Origin: JANPJV01 sp031425695
Lineage (GTDB): Bacteria > Pseudomonadota > Gammaproteobacteria > Xanthomonadales > SZUA-5
NCBI GenBank assembly: GCA_031425695.1
Contig: JANPJV010000315.1
Location: 1-25,900, forward strand
DNA: 25,900 nucleotides
Direction: 5' to 3'
The translations under genes were made by a program, and so were the position numbers. The notes under the pieces were generated by a model. The model had not been told where the DNA came from. It ran no database searches and saw only the letters and a program-made list of their open reading frames with translations. Shown here piece by piece: positions 1-8,381 of the stretch. Every line of letters starts with the position of its first letter. The first letter of the stretch is position 1.

Positions 1-73
1 TCGCTGCCGGTTGTTGCCTGTTACGGCGACCCCCGCGGGCTCGTGGCCGTCCGACTCTCGGTCCCTACCCCCC

Positions 74-122
74 GCGCCGCCGAACGCCCGCAAGCTGCGC
101 TTGCGGGCCGGTCACAACTCCC
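74..122 (+). repeat. 49-bp direct repeat with internal hairpin, copy 1
   Basis: The 49 bases are identical to 235-283. Each copy holds a perfect 8-bp stem (cccgcaag / cttgcggg) around a 5-base loop. The two copies sit on either side of the terminator at 121-176, copy 1 touching its left edge. Confidence 0.9.
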
Positions 123-176
123 TCCACCAAACAACGAAGGCCGCCCGACAGGGCGGCCTTTTTTGTTTGGTGGAGG
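121..176. terminator. bidirectional Rho-independent terminator
   Basis: A 10-bp GC-rich stem (137-146 / 151-160) has a gaca loop and continues into a T-run on the plus strand. The flanks also pair (121-134 with 163-176), giving a long palindrome with A/T runs on both sides, so it could stop transcription from either direction. It probably ends a gene lying to the left of this window and insulates the jet operon. Confidence 0.9.
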
Positions 177-234
177 CGGGGAGAGTTGAAGACCCGGGAC
201 GGGGGGTGAGGCGGGCTTTCGCGCGGCATGCCGC

Positions 235-283
235 GCGCCGCCGAACGCCCGCAAGCTGCGCTTGCGGGCCGGTCACAACTCCC
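235..283 (+). repeat. 49-bp direct repeat with internal hairpin, copy 2
   Basis: Exact copy of 74-122, including the 8-bp hairpin. It lies 30 bases before the nested palindrome at 313. Confidence 0.9.
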
Positions 284-312
284 CTCGCCTCCACCGGCGC
301 GGACTGCTGGTC

Positions 313-407
313 GTAGGTCATATTGATCCCGCAGGGATCTACTTGACGCTTGTGCCTTACACTGAGAACGCGTCAAGTAGCCCGCCAGCGCGGGCAACAT
401 GACCTAC
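313..407 (+). repeat. nested palindromic element, left copy flanking the jet operon
   Basis: A 95-bp element. Its outer arms (gtaggtcat at 313 and atgacctac ending at 407) pair with each other, and its inner arms (ctacttgacgc and gcgtcaagtag) pair around a variable loop; further short pairs (cccgcaggg, cccgccagcgcggg) lie between. It is followed by a fragment of the dispersed gcgtccgcgcac repeat. A near-identical copy in the same orientation lies at 7158-7249, on the other side of the jet operon. The architecture resembles REP/BIME elements. Confidence 0.9.
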
Positions 408-514
408 CAAGAGCGTCCGCGCACAGCCGCTCCCACAACAGCTTCTTCTCGCATCCCCCCAGCAGCTCGGCTTCACCCTATCCTTCGGGCTAAATCCCTG
501 CACCCGACCCGCGC

Positions 515-1966
515 TTGTCCCTCGACTACGCCATCCTCGATTCGCTGCGTATGCATCATCCGGCATGGCGGCTGCTGCGGTCGGACCATGCGGCCCTGGT
601 GGCGAGCTTTCTGCACCGGGTGTTCGTGGTCCCGAACCGGCGCGTGATGGCGGCTGCGGACTTGGCTGAAGCACTGGAAGACGAACTGTTCGCGCTGCGC
701 CAGCGCCTCGGGGAATCTGCTTTTCCGAAACCTGCGCTTGAATATCTGAATGACTGGTCGAGCCCTGACAAGGGCTGGCTGCGCAAGTTTTATGCGCGCG
801 GCAGCGACGAGCCCCAGTTCGACCTGACACCCGCCACGGAGAAGGCGATCGCTTGGCTGAATCAGCTGTCCGAACGCAGTTTCGTCGGTACCGAATCGCG
901 CCTGCTCACCTTGTTCGAACTGCTCAAGCAGATGAGCACGGGCAGCGAAACAGACACCGAGAAACGCGTCGCCGAGCTGCAGGCCCGGCGCGCCGAGATT
1001 GATCGCGAGATCGAGCGCGCGCTGGAAGGCGACGCGCCGATGCTCGATGACACGGCGCTGCGCGATCGCTTCCAGCAGTTCATGCAGCTCGCGCGCGAGC
1101 TGCTGGCGGATTTTCGCGAGGTGGAACACAACTTTCGCCAGCTCGACCGGCGCGTGCGCGAGCGCATCGCGTTGTGGGAAGGGAACAAGGGCGCACTGCT
1201 CGACCAGATCATGGGCGAGCGCGATGCGATCGGCGATTCCGATCAGGGCCGCAGCTTTCGGGCGCTGTGGGATTTCCTGATGTCGAGCCGCCGCCAGGAA
1301 GAGCTTTCAACGCTGCTTGAGCGCGTGCTCGCCTTGCCGCCGATTGATGAGCTGAAGCCGGAACCGCGCCTGCGCCGCGTGCACTACGACTGGCTCGAAG
1401 CCGGCGAGCACACCCAGCGGACGATCGCGCAGCTGTCGGCGCAGTTGCGCCGTTTCCTGGACGATCAGGCCTGGCTGGAGAACCGTCGCATCATGGACAT
1501 CTTGCATGGCATCGAAGCGAAGGCCTTGGCCTTGCGTGCCAGCCCGCCCCCGGGGGATGTGATGCTCATCGCGCAAGCAGCGGTCGATGTGGAACTGCCG
1601 CTGGAGCGCCCCTTGTACACGCCGGCGTTCAAGCCGGTGATCAGCGCACTCACGACGGACATGACTGACGAGGAGCTCGATCCCTCGGCGCTGTTCGGGC
1701 AGGTCGTGGTCGACACGGCGCGGCTGACGCGCCATATCCGCCAGTCTTTGCAAGAGCGTTCGCAGATCACCTTGAAGGCCTTGATCGACGCGGCACCGCT
1801 CGAACAGGGACTGGCGGAACTGGTCACCTATCTGCAACTGGGCAGCGAGTCATTCGCTGCGGTGGTCGACGAGAGCGTCAATGACCTGATTCGCTGGAGC
1901 AGCCTTGCAGATGGGACGCTCACCGAGCGGCAGGCACACATGCCGCGCGTCATTTTCGTGAGATAG
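515..1966 (+). CDS. jetA: Wadjet anti-plasmid system protein JetA (DUF3375, kleisin-like)
   Basis: The 483-residue product matches the DUF3375 family in length and in its opening (LDYAILDSLRMHHPAWRLLR), the usual JetA N-terminus. In type I Wadjet, JetA is the kleisin-like subunit that bridges the heads of the SMC protein JetC and works with JetB and JetD to recognise and cut small circular DNA. The middle (about residues 150-250) is rich in Glu/Arg and probably helical. I chose the TTG at 515 because the residues it adds are conserved in the family; the ATG at 551 would lose 12 of them. No good Shine-Dalgarno is seen before the TTG. The gene opens a four-gene operon and ends 2 bases before jetB. 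Confidence 0.95.
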   Translation: MSLDYAILDSLRMHHPAWRLLRSDHAALVASFLHRVFVVPNRRVMAAADLAEALEDELFALRQRLGESAFPKPALEYLNDWSSPDKGWLRKFYARGSDEPQFDLTPATEKAIAWLNQLSERSFVGTESRLLTLFELLKQMSTGSETDTEKRVAELQARRAEIDREIERALEGDAPMLDDTALRDRFQQFMQLARELLADFREVEHNFRQLDRRVRERIALWEGNKGALLDQIMGERDAIGDSDQGRSFRALWDFLMSSRRQEELSTLLERVLALPPIDELKPEPRLRRVHYDWLEAGEHTQRTIAQLSAQLRRFLDDQAWLENRRIMDILHGIEAKALALRASPPPGDVMLIAQAAVDVELPLERPLYTPAFKPVISALTTDMTDEELDPSALFGQVVVDTARLTRHIRQSLQERSQITLKALIDAAPLEQGLAELVTYLQLGSESFAAVVDESVNDLIRWSSLADGTLTERQAHMPRVIFVR

Positions 1967-1968
1967 GA

Positions 1969-2610
1969 ATGGACCAGGACGCTCCACACGCCCAGCCCGA
2001 CCTGTCGGTCCTGTTGATCAACCTGCTCAAAGGCGTCATCTATCGCGAGGCAGACGAACGCCTGTGGGGCAAGCTCATCGATCTGCAGGCGCGCGTACGC
2101 GACTACGTCGGCGTGCTTGGGCTGGAGCTCATTCTCGACGAAGCCGAGGGCCACGCTTTTCTCAAGAGCCGCCCGGAGCCTGCCGATGACGACACCACCG
2201 CGGTCCGGCTGCCGCGCTTGATCGCGCGCCGGACGCTGTCCTTTCCGGTCAGCCTGATGCTGGCACTCTTGCGCAAGAAACTTGCCGAGTTCGATGCCAG
2301 CGGCTGCGATACCCGGCTCATTCTCTCGCGCGAAGATGTGGTCGAAATGGTGCGGGTATTCATGCCCGACAGCAGCAACGAAGCGCGCCTGATCGACCAG
2401 ATCGATACGCACCTGAGCAAGATCGTCGAGCTTGGCTTCCTGCGCAGGCTCAAGCCCGCCTCCGGCGCGACCGGCAGTCCCAACTTCGAGGTACGCCGCA
2501 TCCTCAAGGCCTTTGTCGACGCCCAATGGCTGGCCGAGTTTGATGGGCGCCTGGCCGCTTACCGCGCCCAGCTTGCAGGGGCACCGCTGCCTGGGGCCAG
2601 CGATGAATGA
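1969..2610 (+). CDS. jetB: Wadjet anti-plasmid system protein JetB (DUF4194, KITE-like)
   Basis: The 213-residue product fits DUF4194, the JetB family. Known type I JetB proteins are winged-helix, KITE-type subunits (like MukE) that bind the JetA kleisin and the JetC ATPase. Visible family features are an N-terminal helical segment (LSVLLINLLKGVIYREAD, near 11-28) and a C-terminal winged-helix-like part with SREDVVEMVRVFMP and LGFLRRLKP. The ATG follows the jetA stop by 2 bases, and the end overlaps jetC by 8 bases, which suggests translational coupling and balanced subunit amounts. No key part appears to be missing. Confidence 0.94.
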   Translation: MDQDAPHAQPDLSVLLINLLKGVIYREADERLWGKLIDLQARVRDYVGVLGLELILDEAEGHAFLKSRPEPADDDTTAVRLPRLIARRTLSFPVSLMLALLRKKLAEFDASGCDTRLILSREDVVEMVRVFMPDSSNEARLIDQIDTHLSKIVELGFLRRLKPASGATGSPNFEVRRILKAFVDAQWLAEFDGRLAAYRAQLAGAPLPGASDE

Positions 2611-5600
2611 GCCGGCCACGCTGGGCCTGAGCTTCGTCAGCGACGATGCCCTGTCGGGATTTCGCCTGAAGCGCCTGGAGGTCTACAACTGGGGCACCTT
2701 TGATGGGCGTGTCTGGACGCTCGAGCTCGACGGGCGCAACGGCCTGCTGACCGGAGACATCGGGTCGGGTAAGTCGACGCTGGTGGATGCGATCACCACC
2801 CTGCTGGTGCCGGCGCAGCGCGTCGCCTACAACAAGGCAGCTGGCGCCGATAGCAAGGAGCGCACGCTGCGCTCCTATGTGCTCGGTCACTACAAGTCCG
2901 AGCGCAACGAGGCGACCGGGACCGCGCGTCCAGTCAGCCTGCGCGACCACACCAGCTACTCGGTGATTCTCGGAGTGTTCCACAACGCCGGCTATGACGC
3001 GACCGTGACCCTGGCCCAGGTGTTCTGGATGAAGGACGCGCACACCCAGCCAGCGCGCTTTTTCGTGGCCACCGAGCGCGCGCTATCGATCACCAGGGAT
3101 TTCACCCAGTTCGGTTCCGACATCACCCAGCTTCGCAAGAAACTGCGCGCGGCCGGTGCCGAGATCGAGGACAGCTTCCCGCGCTACGGGGCCTGGTTTC
3201 GCCGCCGTTTCGGGATCGACAACGACCAGGCCCTGGAGCTCTTCCACCAGACCGTGTCGATGAAATCGGTCGGCAACCTGACCGATTTCGTGCGCAGCCA
3301 CATGCTCGAACCCTTCGATGTGCGGCCCCGCATCGAGTCGCTGATCACCCACTTCGATGATCTCAATCGTGCGCACCTGGCGGTGCTGTCCGCGCAACGC
3401 CAGGTCGCGCTGTTGACCCCGCTGGTGGCCGACTGTGCACGGCACTCCGCCCTGCAGGCCGAGCTCGACCTGCAACGCCAATGCCGCGACCTGCTGCGCA
3501 TCTATTTCGCTGGATTGAAGCTAGGGCTGCTCGAACGCCGCCTGGAGCACCTGGGCGAGGAGTGGCAGCGGCTCGATACCCAGGTCACGCGCCTGGAAGG
3601 CCAGCGCGACGAGCAGCGCCAGGAAATAGATGAACTGAAGACCGCCATCAGTGAGAACGGCGGCGATCGCCTGGAGCGACTCGGCGCCGAGATCAAGAAG
3701 CGCGAAGCACTGCTGGAGACACGGCGCCAGCGCGCCCACCGACATGCGGCGCTCAGCCGCGAAGTGGGTGAAGCACCGGTCAGTGACGAAGCCGGATTTG
3801 TCGCCCAGGCGCAACGCCTGCAGACGCTACGCGGCGAGCTGCGCGAGCGCGACAGCGACCTGCAGAATGAACTCACGGAGCTCACGGTCAGCCTGCACCA
3901 GGGCAAGTCCGAACATCAGTTGCTCAGCACCGAACTCGAGAGCCTGCGGCGTCGGCGCAGCAATATCGACGACCAGCAGGTGCAGATGCGCAGCGCGCTG
4001 TGCAACGCCTTGAACATCGCCGAGGACGCCCTGCCCTTTGCCGGAGAATTGATCCAGGTACGCGAGGAAGAGCGTGCCTGGGAAGGCGCCGCGGAGCGCC
4101 TGCTACGCGGTTTTGCGCTGGCCCTGCTGGTGCCGGACAGCCACTATGCGGCAGTCACCGAGTGGGCCGACCGCAACCATCTGCGCGGGCGCCTGGTTTA
4201 CTTCCACATGCGTTCGCGCCGTGCCAGCGAGCTGCCCACGCTGCATCGTGACTCGCTGGTGCGCAAGCTCAGCGTCAAACCAGATTCGCCGTGCTACGAC
4301 TGGCTCGATCGCGAGCTCGCGCATCGTTTCGATTTCGCCTGTTGCGACACGCAGGAGCAGTTCCGCCGCGAGATGCGCGGTGTCACCGTCGCCGGCCAGG
4401 TCAAGGACCCGAGCGGTCGGCACGAGAAAGACGATCGGCACCGGATCGACGACCGCAGCCGTTATGTGCTCGGCTGGAGCAATCTCGAAAAGATCGCGAT
4501 TCTCGACACTCGTCGCCGCCAGCTCGAGACCCGGCTCGGAGGGACCAGCGCCGAGATCGCGCGTATCCAGGGCGAGCGTTCGAACCTTGGCCAGCGATTG
4601 GAAGCGCTCGTACGCCTGCAGGAATTCACCGATTTCACCGAGCTCGACTGGGCCAGCGTCGTCAGTGAAATTGCCGCCCTGACTGAAGAGCGGGCGCAAC
4701 TCGAACAGGCTTCGGATGTCCTCAAGCAGTTGAATGGGCGACTGGAATCGGCGACGCGCGCAGTCAAGGAAACCGAGAGCGCGCTGGAGGCTGCGCGCGA
4801 CAAGCGCTCACGGGTCGACCAGCGGCGCGCTGATGCGCGGGCGCTGGAACAGCAATCGCTGCAACTGATCGGCACTGCGGTCATCGATCCAGAGCGCACC
4901 GCGATGCTCGACGCGCTGCGTGCCGAGGCGCTTGGCACGCATCAGCTCACCGTCGAATCCTGCGACAACCGCGAGCAGGACCTGCGCAGCTGGATGCAGG
5001 CGCGCATGGACGCCGACCAAAAGAAGCTTGAGCGCCTAAGCGAGAAGATCATCAAGGCGATGGCCGCGTTCAAGGAAGAGTTCAAGCTGGTCACCGCGGA
5101 CATCGACGCCAGCCTGGAAGCCGGCTACGAGTACGCCAAACTGCTCACCCAGCTCGACCGCGACGACCTGCCGCGCTTCCTGGATCGCTTCAAGGAACTA
5201 CTGAACGTCAACACGATCAACGAGATCGCCAACTTCAACGCACAACTGGCGCGCGAGCGCGCGACCATCAAGGAGCGCATTGCGCACATCAACCAGTCGC
5301 TGACGCAAATCGACTACAACCCTGGCCGCTACATCGCGTTGGAGTCACAGTCGGCGCCCGACAACGATATCCGCGAGTTCCAGGGCGAACTGCGCGCCTG
5401 CACCGAAGGGGCCGTTTCCGGTTCGGAGGATGCGCAGTATTCGGAGGTCAAGTTCCTCCAGGTCAAGTCGATCATCGATCGCTTCCGCGGGCGCGAGGGC
5501 CTGTCCGAGCAGGATCGGCGCTGGACGGTGAAAGTCACCGATGTGCGCAACTGGTTCCTGTTCGCGGCCAGCGAGCGCTGGCGATCGGACCACACCGAGC

Positions 5601-5989
5601 ATGAACATTATTCGGATTCCGGTGGCAAGTCCGGCGGCCAGAAGGAAAAGCTCGCCTACACCATTCTCGCCGCCAGCCTCGCCTATCAGTTCGGGCTCGA
5701 ATGGGGCGCAGTGCGTTCGCGCTCATTCCGCTTCGTGGTCATCGACGAGGCCTTCGGCCGTGGCTCGGACGAGTCAGCGCATTACGGCCTCAAGCTGTTT
5801 GAGCAGCTCAATCTGCAACTTTTGATCATTACACCGCTGCAGAAGATCCACATCATCGAGCCTTATGTGTCCAGCGTCGGCTTCGTCCATAACGAGGGCG
5901 GGCGCGCGTCCAAGTTGCGCAACCTGTCGATCGCGGAATACCGGGCGCAGAAGGCGCAGCACGCGGCGACTGTCGAAGTCGCACGATGA
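2603..5989 (+). CDS. jetC: Wadjet SMC-like ATPase JetC
   Basis: This 1128-residue SMC/MukB-like ATPase is the DNA-translocating motor of Wadjet. The Walker A is GDIGSGKST (residues 51-59). Long Glu/Arg/Leu-rich coiled-coil arms occupy about 300-460 and 640-900. A globular hinge-like part lies near 470-630. The C-terminal head carries the ABC signature GGKSGGQ (1007-1013) and the Walker B VVIDE (D1048, E1049). The ATG at 2603 is chosen over the longer open frame from 2432 because the family N-terminus (FRLKRLEVYNWGTFDG) starts just after it. The extra 57 upstream residues are the jetB 3' end read in another frame. It overlaps jetB by 8 bases and jetD by 4 (ATGA). All ATPase motifs look intact. 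Confidence 0.97.
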   Translation: MNEPATLGLSFVSDDALSGFRLKRLEVYNWGTFDGRVWTLELDGRNGLLTGDIGSGKSTLVDAITTLLVPAQRVAYNKAAGADSKERTLRSYVLGHYKSERNEATGTARPVSLRDHTSYSVILGVFHNAGYDATVTLAQVFWMKDAHTQPARFFVATERALSITRDFTQFGSDITQLRKKLRAAGAEIEDSFPRYGAWFRRRFGIDNDQALELFHQTVSMKSVGNLTDFVRSHMLEPFDVRPRIESLITHFDDLNRAHLAVLSAQRQVALLTPLVADCARHSALQAELDLQRQCRDLLRIYFAGLKLGLLERRLEHLGEEWQRLDTQVTRLEGQRDEQRQEIDELKTAISENGGDRLERLGAEIKKREALLETRRQRAHRHAALSREVGEAPVSDEAGFVAQAQRLQTLRGELRERDSDLQNELTELTVSLHQGKSEHQLLSTELESLRRRRSNIDDQQVQMRSALCNALNIAEDALPFAGELIQVREEERAWEGAAERLLRGFALALLVPDSHYAAVTEWADRNHLRGRLVYFHMRSRRASELPTLHRDSLVRKLSVKPDSPCYDWLDRELAHRFDFACCDTQEQFRREMRGVTVAGQVKDPSGRHEKDDRHRIDDRSRYVLGWSNLEKIAILDTRRRQLETRLGGTSAEIARIQGERSNLGQRLEALVRLQEFTDFTELDWASVVSEIAALTEERAQLEQASDVLKQLNGRLESATRAVKETESALEAARDKRSRVDQRRADARALEQQSLQLIGTAVIDPERTAMLDALRAEALGTHQLTVESCDNREQDLRSWMQARMDADQKKLERLSEKIIKAMAAFKEEFKLVTADIDASLEAGYEYAKLLTQLDRDDLPRFLDRFKELLNVNTINEIANFNAQLARERATIKERIAHINQSLTQIDYNPGRYIALESQSAPDNDIREFQGELRACTEGAVSGSEDAQYSEVKFLQVKSIIDRFRGREGLSEQDRRWTVKVTDVRNWFLFAASERWRSDHTEHEHYSDSGGKSGGQKEKLAYTILAASLAYQFGLEWGAVRSRSFRFVVIDEAFGRGSDESAHYGLKLFEQLNLQLLIITPLQKIHIIEPYVSSVGFVHNEGGRASKLRNLSIAEYRAQKAQHAATVEVAR

Positions 5990-7161
5990 ACTGGAGCGGT
6001 CCCGCCGAACTGAAAGCCCAGCTGTCGCGGCTCTGGGAGCGCGGCGAACTGCTGCGCGCGGCGCTCGGGTCGAGCTCGCTGTTCCCACTGCGATTGGTGC
6101 TGAAGTCACCGTCTTCCGGGGAGTTGAGCACGCGCTTCGAGGCTGTGCGGCAGTGGGCCGCCGAACTCGCCGCAATCCCGCACATTCGCATCGAATGGCG
6201 CAGCGTGCGGCATCGGGTCCAGGGCCTGCAGCGTTTGCCGGAGCGCGTGTTTGTAGACTGCCTGGATGACGCGCTGTCGCTGGTCTCGCAACGAGCGGAT
6301 GCACAAAGGTTTCTGGATCTTGCTGCACTGACTCGTTCCGCCTTGCCGGTCCTGGAAAGTTGGCTCGCTCGACGCCCGCTGCAAGCACTGGAGCTCGCCC
6401 GCGCTTGGCCGAAGCTCATCAAAGTGGTCGAGTGGATGGTCCTGCACCCACGCCCGCGCATCTACCTGCGCCAGGCGGATATCCCAGGCGTGCACAGCAA
6501 GTTCATCGAGGCGCACCGCGGGGTGCTGGCTGAATTGTTGGACCTGGCCTTGCCCGGAGAAGCGATCGCCGCCGACCGCGCCGGACTCGCCAAGTTTACC
6601 GAACGCTACGGCTTCCTGGGCAAGCCCGCACGCATCCGCCTACGCGTGCTCGACGCCGCCATCGCTCTGATCCCGGGCGCCACCTATCCCGACCTCAAGA
6701 TCGACGCGTTGAGCTTCCAGAACCTCAAGATCGATCTCAAGCGCGTATTCATCACCGAAAACGAGGTCAATTTCCTCGCCTTCCCGCCGCAGCCCGGCGC
6801 CATCGTCGTTTTCGGCGCCGGCTACGGCTGGCAGGCCCTCTCCCAGGCGCGCTGGCTGCGTGACTTGCCGATCCACTACTGGGGCGACATCGACACCCAC
6901 GGCTTCGCCATTCTGGATTACCTGCGTGGCCATTTCGAACACGTCGAATCCTTCCTGATGGACCGCAAGACGCTGATGGCACACGCGGAACTGTGGGGCG
7001 AAGAACCGGATCAGGTCCTCCACGACCTCGCCCTGCTCACCCGCGACGAGCGCGAGCTCTTCGACGATTTGCGCGACAACCGCATCGCCAGGAACCTGCG
7101 GCTCGAGCAGGAGCGGATTGGCTATGGGTGGTTTACGGCGGCGCTGGCGAAGCTTTCGTAG
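5986..7161 (+). CDS. jetD: Wadjet Toprim nuclease JetD (DUF3322 + DUF2220)
   Basis: The 391-residue product has the usual JetD layout: an N-terminal DUF3322 arm (about 1-190) and a C-terminal DUF2220 Toprim domain. The Toprim acidic residues are visible: the TENE segment (E258, E260) and YWGDIDTHG (D301, D303, G306). JetD is the nuclease that cuts plasmid DNA once JetABC has engaged it. With these residues present the subunit should be active. Its ATG overlaps the jetC stop (ATGA), so it is probably translated by coupling. The TAG stop at 7159-7161 lies inside the first bases of the palindromic repeat at 7158-7249, so the repeat provides the end of the gene. Confidence 0.96.
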   Translation: MNWSGPAELKAQLSRLWERGELLRAALGSSSLFPLRLVLKSPSSGELSTRFEAVRQWAAELAAIPHIRIEWRSVRHRVQGLQRLPERVFVDCLDDALSLVSQRADAQRFLDLAALTRSALPVLESWLARRPLQALELARAWPKLIKVVEWMVLHPRPRIYLRQADIPGVHSKFIEAHRGVLAELLDLALPGEAIAADRAGLAKFTERYGFLGKPARIRLRVLDAAIALIPGATYPDLKIDALSFQNLKIDLKRVFITENEVNFLAFPPQPGAIVVFGAGYGWQALSQARWLRDLPIHYWGDIDTHGFAILDYLRGHFEHVESFLMDRKTLMAHAELWGEEPDQVLHDLALLTRDERELFDDLRDNRIARNLRLEQERIGYGWFTAALAKLS

Positions 7162-7249
7162 GTCATTTTGATCCCGCAGGGATCTACTTGACGCTTTGCT
7201 CTGCCGCAGAGCCGTCAAGTAGCCCGCTTGCGCGGGCAACATGACCTAC
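7158..7249 (+). repeat. nested palindromic element, right copy flanking the jet operon
   Basis: A 92-bp near-copy of 313-407 in the same orientation. The outer and inner arms are conserved and the differences are concentrated in the central loop and one inner hairpin loop. It begins at the last base before the jetD stop codon and is followed by the dispersed gcgtccgcgcac repeat (7259-7291). It may also act as the transcription end of the jet operon, although it has no T-run. Confidence 0.9.
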
Positions 7250-7258
7250 GAAGCACGA

Positions 7259-7291
7259 GCGTCCGCGCACGGCGCAGACCCACCAAAAGCG
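7259..7291 (+). repeat. dispersed 32-33-bp repeat, gcgtccgcgcac type
   Basis: One of several near-identical copies in gene gaps. Others are at 15981-16013, 20833-20864, 20958-20989 and, interrupted, at 21998-22100. The consensus runs gcgtccgcgcacagcgcaga then cccaccaaaagcg. A sister type with gtccggacaaggtccggac in the middle is found at 12879-12909, 17524-17556 and 23971-24003. Confidence 0.85.
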
Positions 7292-7303
7292 TTGCGCCGA
7301 GCC

Positions 7304-8230
7304 CTACTCCAAGCCCGCCGGAAACACCGGCAACGCCGCAAAGTCCTCGGGCACATGCTGACGTACGACGCGTGCGTTGTGTTCTTTCGCGATCGCCTCG
7401 ACCTTGTCCATCGAAGCCAGCGTCTGCTCACGGTCGACGTTGAATGACGGTACGAGACGTTTCTCACGGGACTCGGCGAGGTGCCACATATCGCCGGTCA
7501 GCAGCAGGTTTCCACTGGTGCCAGTTTTCACCAGCAGCACTGCATGGCCTGGCGTGTGGCCCGGCGACTGGTAGATCAGGACGCTGCCGTCGCCAAAGAC
7601 ATCGTGGGTCGCCTCGCCTTCGATCTGCACAGTCTTGGCATCTTCAAGCGCGCTGTAGGCGGTGAAATCCTGGGCGGCGCGGGCCTTGTCCGAGAACATG
7701 GCAGCACGCTCATCAGCGTCGACAATCCACGTCGAGGCTGCAAACAGGTTGCCGTTGCCGGTGTGGTCGAAGTGCAGGTGCGAAAAGGACAGGAACTCGA
7801 TGTCGGCTGGTGTCAGGCCAATCTCGGCGAGCTGCGCGCTGAGCTTCTTCTTGACCACGATATGCACCGGGAATCCGTCCGGCTTCAGGCCGTCGGGCAT
7901 GTCGGCAATGGCCTCGGGCACGCCGGTGTCCCAGATCAGGTCGCCGGCTGGATGTCGGATCACGTAACAGGGATCGATGAAGGCGCGCGCGACGCCCTTC
8001 ATCGAACCATCGCCTGCGAAAAGATCCACATCGGAGAAATTGAGATCGCCGCAATTGAGCGCGTAGAGCTTCGGCGTGCTCGCAGCGACAGGCGTGGGCT
8101 CGGGCGGCGGCGTCACGGGCGCGGTCGAAACCGGTGCAGTGGAAGTCGCAGGCGGTGCCGGCGCGGGCTCCTGCTTGGCACACGCAGCAATCGCGACCAG
8201 GCAGGCTGAAACCAATAGCAGGCGCTTCAT
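7304..8230 (-). CDS. metallo-beta-lactamase-fold lipoprotein, lactonase-like hydrolase
   Basis: The 308-residue product has a lipoprotein signal peptide (MKRLLLVSACLVAIAAC, lipobox IAAC with Cys17), a Pro/Ala/Thr-rich linker (about 20-50) and a metallo-beta-lactamase domain. The metal ligands are all visible: HLHFDH (H151, H153, D155, H156), H225 in SPGHTPGH, D247 in LTGD, and H292 in RQHVPEDF. The layout resembles the N-acyl homoserine lactonase branch, so quorum quenching or a lactone/ester hydrolase role in the periplasm is possible; the substrate cannot be read from sequence. The start has a GGAG ribosome site 8 bases upstream. It diverges from the fusion gene at 8382, with a 151-base shared promoter region. 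Confidence 0.88.
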   Translation of the reverse strand: MKRLLLVSACLVAIAACAKQEPAPAPPATSTAPVSTAPVTPPPEPTPVAASTPKLYALNCGDLNFSDVDLFAGDGSMKGVARAFIDPCYVIRHPAGDLIWDTGVPEAIADMPDGLKPDGFPVHIVVKKKLSAQLAEIGLTPADIEFLSFSHLHFDHTGNGNLFAASTWIVDADERAAMFSDKARAAQDFTAYSALEDAKTVQIEGEATHDVFGDGSVLIYQSPGHTPGHAVLLVKTGTSGNLLLTGDMWHLAESREKRLVPSFNVDREQTLASMDKVEAIAKEHNARVVRQHVPEDFAALPVFPAGLE

Positions 8231-8381
8231 TGGGTTTTCTCCGAAGTTGAACGTGCGCGACTCTGGCGACCGCTCGGGGCCGGGTCAAGCCTCGCAATCG
8301 ATTGTGCCGACCCATGATCGTCTCGCAACCGGGGCCACCGGGCGCTAGCCTCGACGGCTCCGCGCTCTCTTCGAGGTATCG

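Larger units (their letters stand above)
1..514. other. gene-free repeat-rich region upstream of jetA
   Basis: No convincing gene is seen here; open frames on both strands are GC-driven and full of Pro/Arg/Ala. The stretch holds two copies of a 49-bp repeat (74-122, 235-283), a bidirectional terminator (121-176) and a 95-bp nested palindrome (313-407). The last 107 bases before jetA hold a shortened tail of the dispersed repeat family (from about 411) and presumably the operon promoter. I could not assign clear -35/-10 boxes; tatcct near 479 is a weak -10 candidate. Confidence 0.7.

Noticed and set aside
11..400. overlapping open frames of 70-110 codons at the left edge
   Set aside because: They cross the terminator and the exact repeats, and their products are repeat-encoded and Arg/Pro-rich.
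2432..2602. longer N-terminus for JetC
   Set aside because: The extra 57 residues are jetB sequence read in another frame and are Pro/Ser-rich. The family N-terminus begins just after the ATG at 2603.
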